64,000 nucleotides of DNA from Morella rubra (taxonomy: Eukaryota > Streptophyta > Magnoliopsida > Fagales > Myricaceae). Location of the stretch: contig CM025852.1 of the NCBI GenBank assembly GCA_003952965.2, forward strand, positions 18,369,820 through 18,433,819, in the 5' to 3' direction. The notes below the pieces were generated by a model. That model was not told the DNA's origin. It was given only the letters and a program-made list of their open reading frames with translations, and did no database searches. Position 1 is the first letter of the stretch. Each line of letters begins with the position of its first letter. The position numbers and the translations under genes are program-made. Positions 24,178-35,800 of this stretch are shown in pieces.

Positions 24178-27100
24178 CTAATTGAAGAAGACAAGAACAA
24201 ATAAAATGATAAACAAAGCCACCAAAAACAAGATCAGCATAATCTGGCCCTTGGTACCAGCCTTTTTCATCACCATAGCCACCTTTTTCTGCAAGGACAA
24301 ATTAGACATTTTTCCCCATATTAATACAGGTATACTAAACAACGAGAAATTAGGATACTTTTCAATTAAACTTGTTTTCACTGGCAATTGAGCAGCTTAA
24401 CGCACGAACACCCTATTTTGCGGAGATTGTAGGAAAAAAGTAAACTATAGTTCAGACTCGTTATAGAGGCTCACCTGAACAAAATCAAGACGATTTGATG
24501 TACTGTCCATTTCCATACCCAATTCTCCTATGATTTTATCCTGAGGCAACAGAGATACATGCCCGTCTAACATATCAGCAAAATTGACCCCACAATAAGT
24601 TCGACAAGAACAGTTAATTCTTAAAGGAAGAACCGCTACTGTTATCTTCTATGTCATGTTCTAACTGTAGAAGTCGGTTTTGCCATTTCAGAGTACTGTA
24701 GACAACCCCTACCTGAGCAAGGAGCTCTTCATGTATAGTAAGTCCAACACCTCCGATTCTCTCCACACTTGCACTAAGTTCATCTAATTCCTCATCCTGC
24801 TGCCTACAAGTTACAAATGAATAAGCATACAAAATGAAGGGATAAACTGCAAAGTAGATAGCATGTTTCTCACAATGGCAAAGATCCCCTAAAAGGTTTC
24901 TGATTAGCATGGAGCATCTCTCATCTAATAGTCATCACAACTGAATTCACATATGCAGATTCTACTACAAGACTATATTCTAGACTTTTTCTTTTATTAG
25001 TAATTTACAAGTGCACCCAGCAAGTGGCTTTTCATTTGAATTGGTGAGGATTATAGTAGTCATCACATCAAAATGTTAGTGTGCCTATTCTTTCTATTAA
25101 AATTAGAGTTCAACTATAAAACTTGAACCTACTCCAATAAACATTTAAGGGTACTTTCCAACACAGCCAATGGCTCTTCCAACAGAGAGGTTACCATTCA
25201 CCCAATTTTTATTTGGGTTGGAGTTGCCATTTGCTTATTTTTATTCCAAAGGTGAGGACATAATGGTAAAAAAAAACAAGGCAAAAGTCAAGTGAAGGAG
25301 GTCAGGGTTAGCAATAAGCTTCAAAATATCTCAAAAACCGAAGGGAAGTTGGACATTTATTTATCAACAATATTAAATTATAATCCTAGAGACCCAAAAC
25401 AATTATGGAATATGGAATTCAATAGATCACTTTTTCGGTGTGAATGACTGCATATTGAAAAAAATGACAATGCTTACTTTATCAGGAGCAGCTGTCTATC
25501 TGATTCTGATGCTATGAAGTCATCATTATCATTGGCTGCGTAGTGGTTAGATCTATCTGTCTGGTGCGAATCTGGCATCCTCAATAATTCTCGGCGCATT
25601 CCACTCACACTAGTAGCACCAGTTCCATTAGGATCCTTTCCAGCATCTACTACTCTCTTCACGGCACCCACCTATAAAGTAGTCCAATCATTTAGCCACA
25701 CACACACACACACACAAAAGCCAAAAGCTTGTAACACAATAGAATGCGTTACTGAAACAATACTTCACATTAGGAAAAGGGGAAAAAAATACAACACAAA
25801 ACCAAACAAAGCAAGAGGTCATAAAAAATCAACCTCACAATGGCTCGCAATATTAAAACTTTATATAATGTCAAACGGATAATTGAGTCAATAACCAAGA
25901 CATTCCAAAGGCTTACCTTGTAGAATATGCCAAAACGCTTACACAACATGAAAGGACAGCTTGGTATAAAACAAAGTTCGTACGGAAAAACTGAAAAGAG
26001 AATACTACTCAATCTATCTTTGCAGTTATAGGAATTGGTGGACATTGCATCCCCACTCTCCAAACAGAATTGGTTATATCGATTAAACCTGAGTACGAGC
26101 AGTGCTGGTCCATCTTCTTCGTTTTTCAAGTTCAACTTCATCAATGCTATACCAAGCTGGATCCCTAGCAGCTACAGCAATTGCCTTGTCCAACTCATCC
26201 ACCTTCCTATCAAGAAAGCAGGCTCAGTAGTTGCATAGTGACTTTAATTTCCCAAAACAAAAGCCAACATCATCTATAAACGCTTCAATTGTAGTGGACT
26301 AAGTAAATGGTCTTTGACCTCTATTAAAATAGCAACGGTTCAACGCAGAATGAGATTGCAACAGAAGAACAACAATGTTTTTTTCTAGTTTATATGTCAT
26401 GTAAACTTCTCAATAATACTCTCAGATCAAATTGCACACTGGGAACATATGGTTGATTGTTCCCCGAATATTAGAAGAGGTAAAAATCACCGTTAAGTTT
26501 AACATGATAATTCTGAAAGTACCTGCCACTCAATGCTCTCACAATTAGAAAGCAGTTCCTTTGTGAGACGCACTTGCTCTCCAGAACCAGAAGGAATACG
26601 CTCCCATTGGTGAAAAGTAGACTGCAACTTATCAATCTAACCAGGAAGGTCATCAAATGTCAGACAATTAACATATCTCATGCAGAATCCATAAAGTCCA
26701 AGACAAGAATCTTTTACAAAACCTTGTGGTCTTCCATGTATAATAGTACAACCTATGGAAAAACCACAACCCAAAAGCTTTGGCTTGAAGACCATGCATA
26801 GAATGTTATCACTAACCCAGATTCCCAATGATTTCAATTTATTAGAAACAAATATAGTACAAACATATCAACCCAGAAAAGACCTAACCAGTATTTAAAA
26901 TAGCAAAGACCAAAAGTTTATCGCTAAATTACATCATGTTACAAGGGAATAGATAATATACTCACGCTTTCAATTAACCAGACATCATTCCCCATCACAC
27001 AATGGAAGCATCCTAAACATTATTATATACACCAGTACCCTTGTATGCATAACTGCCAGAATCTTCTGATGCAGCCACAGCCACAGAATTCAACGACCTT

Positions 27101-29367
27101 GTTAGGAACCCACCCAACTATGGTCTCTTCGTAGAATCCTGAATATAATGCTACCCATAAATGTACTAAACTACATATGTCTTTCTCCTATCAATCTGTA
27201 CAAGTGCCAGTAAAAAGGCCCATCTTAAGAAGGAGCTGACTTGGTCTGGGGTTGAGTCCTTGATACCTTTTCATGCCTCAGCAGTAAATTCTTAATTATT
27301 TTAGAGGGGTTCTCTAAGTTGTAAACAGATTAGTGTTTTTTCTGTTTACAGTGCTCGAACTGATATTTGCAGGTTTAAGCATTCTTATCTTGTGCTGATT
27401 GTGCTTGATGTTCTCTTTCCCTTCTTTTCTTTCTCTTGTTTTCAATGCTATATTCTTTCTTTACTCTCTCTTGTTCTCAATTTATTGCACTACTGTCTCC
27501 TCCACATCTATGAGAAGAATACCTGGTTGCTTCATTTTTTCTGCATCTAAAGCAATGTCCAATAGCTTAGTTCTAGAGTAAAGTGACTCAGCCATGGAAG
27601 TTTGATTTTATACAAGCTACTTTGGAAGTTAGTCAAATTCAAGATTGATTTCGTGGGGTTCCATATCCAATTTAAGCAATATTCTAAAAGTTGTAAACAT
27701 GAAAACAGTTTTTACTATGGATTTTTATTTCAAGAGTTATTGTTAGTTTTGTAATCAGGACAGGTCTAACTTTCTGCAACTACTTTGAATTAAGGGTGCT
27801 CTGGTGATTGAGTTGAGTCCACAGTTTCTAAGGGCATGTTCATTTACAAGAGTATTCTAGAATACAATAGGATTCAACAAAATTTACAAAATGAACATTC
27901 AAAATCTCAAAAATTCCTACACAAACAGCAATACTTTTTACACAATCTCCAACAACTTTTCACACAAACTCTAATACCTTTTCCAAAAAAATTAAAACAA
28001 ATATTCTCTCTCCATACTTTTTCACCTAACTCCAATACTTTTTTATTAAATAATAACATCAAATCATCTCTCTCTATACCTTTTTACAAACTTCAACAAA
28101 AATTAAATATCTTTAAAACTTTTCACCAACTTTTACACAAAAACCTATAAAACTTCAATCTACATAAATATTCACAATTCTATCAAAATCTTAAAAATCT
28201 TACAATTTTTACAAACCGAACATCCCCTAAGTTTCTTAGTTCATTTTGCCCGAGTACAAGTAATTTTGTATTTGGATTTTTTACATTTTAACTGTACTAA
28301 TCCAGTAAGAGTCATCCTGCTAGTAGTACAAGAAAGAGATTCCATAAACATGTGTTCATAGTACTAAAAGAAGACAATATGCCTAATAGAATTATGCTTG
28401 ATTTGTGTTGTTGAAGACATGCGCTGAGGTACACTTCACCGGCTTAAGAATCCAACCTTTGCAATCTCAAAATCATCCACTGTAACATCCTTAAAAGCAT
28501 AACCGCTTACTGCTATCAGAAACTTCTCGTATGCTTTTTCACTAGCTTCCAACATCTTTTCTCAAGTAAAATTCAATAAAAAAACTTGATCCCCTTTCTT
28601 CACTGAGAAACAATAACCTTTTCCTCCTTGTACAGCCCAGCACGAGCACCCTTACAACATATCCTCCTAAACTTCTTCCACGTTAAATCCTAAAAGCCTA
28701 ATTAAAGCTGCTGCCCCTTACACTCCAGTAGAGGATTCCTATAACTTTCACTTCACGACTCTTGCAAACTAACTAATACAAAACTCTTCCATAAGGCCTT
28801 CCTAGTCTTAAGCTACTGCCTTTTGTCAGTAAGACAGCCCCTAAGCTCGACACAGGCTCTCCCATGCCATCTACTGGTTGATGCCTCATTCAACAGTATC
28901 GCAGTTTAAGACTCCAGCTTCATCGGAGACAGCGTAGCAAGAAAGAAGACTTTATCCTTCAGACTTCCTTATTATCTTTATATTTTTTATGACAGCAGCT
29001 AAAAAGTAAACCATAGCAGTACCAATATAGACTGAGCACCCTATTTCAACTTCAATCTTTGCTACACCCTCCCATTGCATATGAAAGACTCCGGTAAAAC
29101 ACAATAGACAGTGGATGCATCAAAAGTGGAGTGGAATTGGGCCTACATTGGAACCACCATCATCAAAACATTTGAACATTATAGCAGAAACACTAAAATC
29201 ACCTAGACCACATTGATTAGATCATATGTGCCAACTAAAAATATTAATCGGCTGCAAACAGAAATTTCTTTATCAGAAGCAGTTACAAACCACATAATCA
29301 ACAAAAAACTTACAGATCCTTGAATTTCCTCTTTCACTACATAAAATGGATCCTGAGCAGAAGGCAT
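24178..29367 (-). CDS. SYP61: Syntaxin of plants 61 (Qc-SNARE), trans-Golgi network
   Basis: SYP61 is a tail-anchored Qc-SNARE of the trans-Golgi network/early endosome that acts in secretion and vacuolar traffic. Seven coding exons on the minus strand: 29314-29367, 26523-26636, 26089-26202, 25478-25671, 24713-24803, 24475-24540 and 24178-24288. They join in frame to 247 residues (Arabidopsis SYP61 is about 245). The N-terminus MPSAQDPFYVVKEEIQGS and the Habc-type helices (WYGIDEVELEKRRRW) fit the syntaxin-6 N-domain. The SNARE motif spans about 165-215, with the zero-layer Gln in HEELLAQ at residue 189. The C-terminal anchor is residues 227-246. All borders are GT/AG. Reading through the exon 5 donor gives a truncated product without the anchor. 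A MITE sits in the first coding intron. Confidence 0.93.
25697..25717. repeat. (CA)n microsatellite in a SYP61 intron
   Basis: About ten CA units lie just upstream (in gene sense) of the exon 4 acceptor, on the intron side. It may affect the local polypyrimidine context. Confidence 0.85.
27832..28227. mobile_element. Tourist-like (PIF/Harbinger) MITE in a SYP61 intron
   Basis: A 396-bp AT-rich element without coding capacity. Its left end is GGGCATGTTCATTTACAA; the reverse complement of its right end is GGGGATGTTCGGTTTGTAAA, giving imperfect terminal inverted repeats of the G-G-G-x-A-T-G-T-T-C kind. It is flanked by direct TAA at 27829-27831 and 28228-28230, the 3-bp target duplication typical of PIF/Harbinger elements. 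It lies between SYP61 coding exons 1 and 2. Confidence 0.8.
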
Positions 29368-31260
29368 CTTGTAACTAATAACGCTAGTTTAACCTATGCA
29401 CATCCAGAAACAACATCCATTAAAACACATCTGAAAAAGACAGAATAAAACATGTAATTATCAATTCATTTGCATTCACCACCATCAAAAAATGTAGGCC
29501 ATTAGATAACAAATAACTAAATATAGAACAAGGCAACACTTCAGAGAAGGAAGAGTAAGGAAGGACCTCCTAGAACTAACCAGAAAAGGAAAGAAGAATC
29601 GGGGTTCTAGGAGAATTGCATTAATAACTGAAGCTTGTCAGTGAAATAAACCCAGAGACCTGTGCCAGTCAAGGCTAGGAGCTTTTCATGGTTCTTAAAA
29701 GCTCAATGCTATCTTGAGCATGCAAAAACCTCATGGATCATAGGGAAGAACGCAATCAAACAAAGAGAACATTTTTTGTAAAGAAATTCAAAAATTGGTT
29801 CTAAGGGGGAGATTAATAATAGACAGAAAATAAACAGAACTAAAACTGCAAGCCTCTAAGCTTCAATGGCATGATTCTGCAATTAGACATAAGCTGTAGT
29901 CCAAAATACCAAATCTTAAGCAGGTCATTCAATTCCTTAAATCTGTATAGGATAACAAGAATTTATTACAAGAAAAGCATTAGCAACCATCAAAAGCATA
30001 TGGAGCACACTGACCTATTATTGTCTCAATGACTTGGAAATTTAATATTATTGTGTTCATCACAAAGTTATACCCAGCATATAGTTCCAATGAACAACTT
30101 GAAGCTAGTGATCTTACAAGATGTACCACAAATGCATATAACAATGAAGTGAGTATCACTGATCTACAAACATATTAACTGGCTTTTGATTAATGGTTAT
30201 ATTCAACTCCATCTTACTTATTTTAATCACTTTATCAAGAAATTGACAAAGCTGTACAAGGCTTTTGTTGGACCTGCCCATATGGTACCTTATTTTGCGG
30301 TATTTTAAGCTAAGTAATCCTATGATACCGATGTGAATTAAATGAAAAAGCCTATGCATTTTGTGTGCTTCATGAGGTATACCTCGCATTAGGATTTAAA
30401 AGCTGTTTTCCCTTGGCACTTCAACCTAACGTGCACCTTTCAACACACTCTTGTTTTCAAAAATTATGTTCTAAGTAACTTATAAGGTCTAGCAGCCTAC
30501 TTGGGGCAGAAGTTCATGAGTGCCATGTGGACCGTATTCAAGCCTGTGGAGACATCATTGCTTCGATCTAGGAGAACCTTATGAATGGAAATAGTTGCTG
30601 CAAAAGGAGATCCAGGGCCACCACATTGTACCAGGCTCCAGGGTTAACATAATTTTATTACCAAAGAAGTAACTAATGGCATCACTAGAAAAGCTTATCA
30701 TCCTGAATCCGGTAACCATACCAGATATTGAGGTCGACTGGCACTATCAGAAGTAGCCGATCTCCTTTTCAGCTATGGATTCTAGGACAAGTTTCTTCAG
30801 TAATTCTCTGGACGTGGACATGTAATTTAACAAATCAGGCTACCACAAGATTTTTCAGGCGCACTAAGAAAACAAATTCAAAATGCTAAGACCTGAATGC
30901 AAAGCACCAAGATTGCATTTCTCAAGATCGATTTTCCTCATCGTACTTAAAGGCATAAAGGAAAAACAAGAAAATTAGTGAAAAGAAAAAGGATAAACCA
31001 TGCGAGACAAATGACATCGACGACTACTGACACCTGTGAATTTAAGCAAAGATCAAGAAAACAAGCAAAAAACACAATTCGGTGCAAAATCTTAAAAAGA
31101 GTTTTAAGTGAAAAAAAAAAAAGATCTGAGAGAAAACGAGGGACAGGGCTTGTAGAGACAGACCTGGAAGGAAGAGGATGAAACGTCGACTCTTTTTCTT
31201 CTTTCTTTCTTTGTATGCGCGTTTTTCCTCTTTTTCAGAGGCAATGAGAATTGAGAGAGA
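29368..31260 (-). promoter_or_regulatory. SYP61: SYP61 5'-UTR with a leader intron
   Basis: A likely non-coding leader exon ends at 31164 with a donor (TTCCAG|GTCTGT on the minus strand). An acceptor at 29394-29395 (GCATAG|GTTAAAC) leaves about 26 bases of leader before the start codon. The intron would be about 1770 bases. A (TC)n tract (minus strand) at 31254-31271 lies near the expected transcription start. Short ATG-initiated frames inside the intron are not conserved-looking. Confidence 0.5.
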
Positions 31261-31271
31261 GAGAGAGAGAG

Positions 31272-32520
31272 TTAAGAAAAGGGAGACGCTGGAAAGAGAG
31301 TTGGGCTGCTGCTTTGAGATTTGACGAATTTTGGTGATAGGCCCAAGTTTTTCTGGCCCTTTGCCCTTTTTGAAAGAAGTCGTCCTGCTCTTTGCATTTT
31401 GATAAGACAGTAAGGCACTTCAGAAAGTCCGGAACTTGGATTTAATTGGAAATATTAAAAATATTAAAAGTAAAGAAAATGCCACATCATCACCGACAAC
31501 GTTTTGCACATCCAATTTGGAAAGGGAGACGTACGGCTTCATACATACATGTTAAAAATTTGACAACAAACTATAAAAATCTAGTCAAACTAATTACAAA
31601 ATTTGTTTTATTTCTTTTTAGGTATTTGGTAAATATATGAGGTAAGTCAAAAATTTAACAGTGAATTGTAAAAGTTTTATTATTTTTCATAAAACAGATT
31701 AAGCTCAAATTTTTAGTAAACTAATTTTTTTATTTTTTGGATGTAAAAAATCATCTATAAATGACAGAAATGCCCTTCAAAGATAAAAATATTAAAAAAT
31801 TCATAAAAAAATGATATATAAATAAAAAGTAATATTTTTTAAATAAAATTTGAATTTAAATGTTAATATGAAAATTTTATATTTTTCTCTTTCAAGGCCA
31901 CGTAAAATGTTAAAATTTGGAGAAAAAATTTTCATCGCAAATGTCAGCCTACAATTGATACTGAAATGACATTTACCATCCACGTGGGGACATTAAAAAG
32001 TTTGATTTGTTTCAAAATTTTACATTAGAGATCTGACGGTTGAAATCGATACATTAAAAGTTAAAAAGTCAAAAATGTAAACCATAAGGACATATACAAT
32101 AATTAAGCATTTTTATGTAAATACATAAATAAATAAGAAACTTAAATCAGGCCTTAGATTTTAGATCCAAAATTCATATCAAATCAGTCAAAATTTTGGA
32201 TTTTCCTAGTGTCTTTTTCTATATTATTTAAAACTTTATTTTAGAGATCTATGATGTGGCACCATCCTGGCTGTCCATTAAAAAGAAACCGGAGATACTA
32301 AGGGAATTGGAGCCCCTCCGATGAGAGGATCCCGACTGAAACCCCCATCCTCCCCTCTCTCTTCCTCCCCCTCCTCTTTCTTTCCCGTTCTTTTTCTTGG
32401 CTTTTCTTGTCCTTTTGTTCCAGAAGAAAAAAGTAGCAGGTCCAGTAAGATGTCTAATCCCACTGATCCCTTCGCATTTGCTCTCTTGCACTTAACTTCA
32501 CTTTAAAGAAGAAGAAAAAA
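31272..32520. other. Intergenic, AT-rich
   Basis: Spacer between the SYP61 promoter and the RABA1 3' end. It includes a C/T-rich stretch at 32335-32385 that creates spurious overlapping open frames. No gene or repeat could be assigned. Confidence 0.5.
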
Positions 32521-32863
32521 GTATTTTTTTAACATATATTGCTTACATATACCCTAAAATAGTCGCAAAAAGAGTTTGAACAAAGCAACAAAGCTTTCGG
32601 CTAATTTTCGGCGTTAACCCTCTCTTAAGAAAGGAAAAACAACAAAGAAAGAATTCTAACATATCTAAAGAAAAGATGGAACAGGAAAGACATGCCCTTC
32701 CAGGCCCCATTCTCTTCCTACAACTCATTCATCGTGGTTTTAACAAAACCAAGTTCAATATCCCGAGAATATTTCCTTTTTCTTGTTACTAAGTTTGTAT
32801 CCCTCTGATTTCTGAAAATAATACACACTACAAGAAACCCAACTCCAGCCGTTACAATCATTT

Positions 32864-35800
32864 CTAACTTGAGCAGCAACCAAGTTTTTTCAAACCATAC
32901 TTGTCATCTGTGATACTTATTTGCTCTCCTTTGCCAGGAATAGTTGAAGCATCTCCATTTTCTCCTCCTTCCATTTGCTTCTTGCTTACAGTGTGGTAGA
33001 TTTGAGTCAGTACTTCAGCGAAGGCATTTTCCACATTTGTTGCCTCCAGTGCAGAAGTTTCCATGAAATAAAGTGACTCCTTTTCAGCATAGGATTTCCC
33101 TTCCTCAGTCGAAACAGCTACAAGGTGGCGAAGATCAGATTTGTTCCCAACAAGCATCACGACAATGTTTGAATCTGTGTGGCCTCTCAATTCTTTCAGC
33201 CATCTGTCAGCATTCTCAAATGTTGCATGGCGGGTGATGTCATAAACAAGAAGGGCACCTACTGCTCCACGATAGTATGCACTAGTGATGGCACGATACC
33301 TGTAATGTCCAGAAGGCAAGCAGTGATATTACATGGGGCCCATAAGGGGTAAAAGTATGAAGAGTACAATTAAGTTGGTATCAACACCAATCAGAGTTTC
33401 ACAGGCTCAATATAATAGTTTTTTATAACCTTAACTAGTCCTATGTATATCTGATAAAGAGATCTGTGCTTCAGCAAAAAGCAAAAAAAGTATTGTGTTT
33501 TTGCTCCCTCTTCCATCCCACTGTCCCCCTTAGCTGTCATACAGTATTGGAAAGGCATATGATTGTTCACTAAATGGTTACATAGAGAACATAGAAATGA
33601 AATCACTTTTGAGAGAGTTAAAAACACGTCAAAATAAGATGCAAAGTTCACTTAGTAAGCATATTACAGGAAAACGGTGCAGAGAAGTGCATGTCTAAGA
33701 ATTAGATTAAATAAGTATAGTTGGCATCATCTTCTACAGCTCTCAGTTTGTTCGGTTAAAACAGCCAACTCAGACGTAGTAATTAATGCTCACAGATGAT
33801 AGGGATAGGTTTGTACGAGCTTTCTATGATTGGGAGTTGGTATCTGTTGGTTCTGTGTCTGATTATACGTATTGGTTCTTGTCTGCTCGATTGAGGGGGA
33901 AGAGGGGAGGGGGGGGGGGGTTTGCCTGCAACAGCTCAAAGGAAGCTCAGACCAAGAGATAATGCTATTGAATAAATATAAATCTAATTCCTTGGTGTTG
34001 TGCAAGCGTAGTGGTGACCACCTCACCAGCAATGAATCAGTCTTCTCTAATCAGCAAGTACCCAGCCCCTACCTGTCTTATCACTTATTGGGGCAACAAT
34101 GAAGTTTCTATTTTCCATTACGAGCTAATCCTATAATTTTTCAGACGTTCTCACTCCTATCTTTGCCATCTCCAAGCCTTCCGGCGTAAAGAAAGTAATA
34201 TCATACTCCAATTATCCAAAACAGAAAACAATGAAAAATGAAATAATTTTCTTCAATCCTATGTGGGCATAGCGTAACCTTCCACAGGCATATCCCTCAT
34301 TCATCAAGCGTTTCAATCTGTTGGAGCCAGTCCAATTAACTTGCACTTCAAAGCAATCTGAATCAGGGTACATCAAAAGTGGTTCTGCAATTACCAGAAG
34401 ACTCCTAGCCATACTATATATAGACCATATGGACATGTATCCACTAATACACAGGATATAGAAATTTTGTAAATGATTTATTTAGAGACTCAAGCATCTG
34501 AAATTGTATCTTAGCTTGCATTCTATTTGCCAGAACGTCTCATCAATTCGCTTGTATCCACTAATCCACAGAATATAGAAATGTTGTAAACGATTTATTT
34601 AGAGATTCAAGCATCTGAAGTCGTATCTTAGCTTGCATTCTATTTGCCAGCGTGACTCATCAATCATCACTACGTCATTTGCAGAAAACACAACAGAGGG
34701 TCTTAGGTTAGAAGCCATCCATAAAGCTTTCGAAGTGGTGGATTCATACCTAAGCATTGACTAAGCTCATTATTCCCACCCAAAAGGAACAAACCCAAAA
34801 AAAAAAAAAGAGCTCAGCTGATTTATTGTAATGCAGAACACTGCTCCCATGTGTGATGTTGTAATACTGATTACAGATGAGTTCTACATGATGTTGTAAC
34901 ACTAAATACAGGCCCTATAGAGATTTCCATCAAATGCCAAAGTCAAACATAAACCTGGGCACTTTTAAACATTGCAAGAAACAAAGAAGCATCACTAAGG
35001 TGTGCATAGGAATTTATGATATCAACAACCCCTCATCAAAACTGGGGATGGCAACATTAGAGAAAAACTAAAGTCCACATTGACAGTGATGTTCTAAGTT
35101 AAGTTTCCTCGATGTCAATGAGATATTTCATCATAATTGTTATACTTCCATGCTGCACATGATGGGGCAAATTAAATTCAAAGGTACCTTACAAATGCTC
35201 TCAGTAGCTAACCTCCAATACAACTCAGGTGTTTCTCAGGACTTCAACTATTTTTGCATAAGTATCCCCCAGGATCAGAAATAGCTTTTCTAAGGTTATG
35301 TTCACAATGACTACAAGCTTAAGCTTATTCTAACTTCTATGAACTTCATGCATTACCTTCTCTCCAGACTCTAATTGAACAAAAGTGTGAACAAGATCCA
35401 GGAGGGAACCAGTATGGACCCTTGCCAATCTTCACCTCGCAGTAACAATTCAACTTACCCAATTTTGCCAAAATGATAGCACCTTTTACTAAAGGTTTTA
35501 AGTAAAAGTACCAAATTTGCAACAGATTTCCATTCAAACATTCTCAAATAACTATGCTGCTAGCTCTCGATGCATCCTCATAAAGCCTATTTCAAAAATC
35601 TCTGGCTTCATGCACTTAAGACATATTCAACCTCTACTGCCCCTTCACCACATTCCCTGTTAGTCCTTTGTCCTCCTTAAAGTGGTGCATAGGTACTTTT
35701 AACTCTTAATCACTATGCAGCAAAGGTCTTAGACTCATAATTGGCTTCATTAGAAGGGAGTGTGTGGTCTAATCGTATTCTATAACTCCGCATCTCACCA

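Noticed and set aside
32249-32506. Open frames on both strands around 32.3-32.5 kb
   Set aside because: Arise from a C/T-rich low-complexity stretch.
32826-32837. CACTACAAGAAA just after the RABA1 stop codon, like a CACTA terminal repeat
   Set aside because: No inverted partner and no subterminal repeats nearby; an element starting there would have to contain the intact RABA1 gene.
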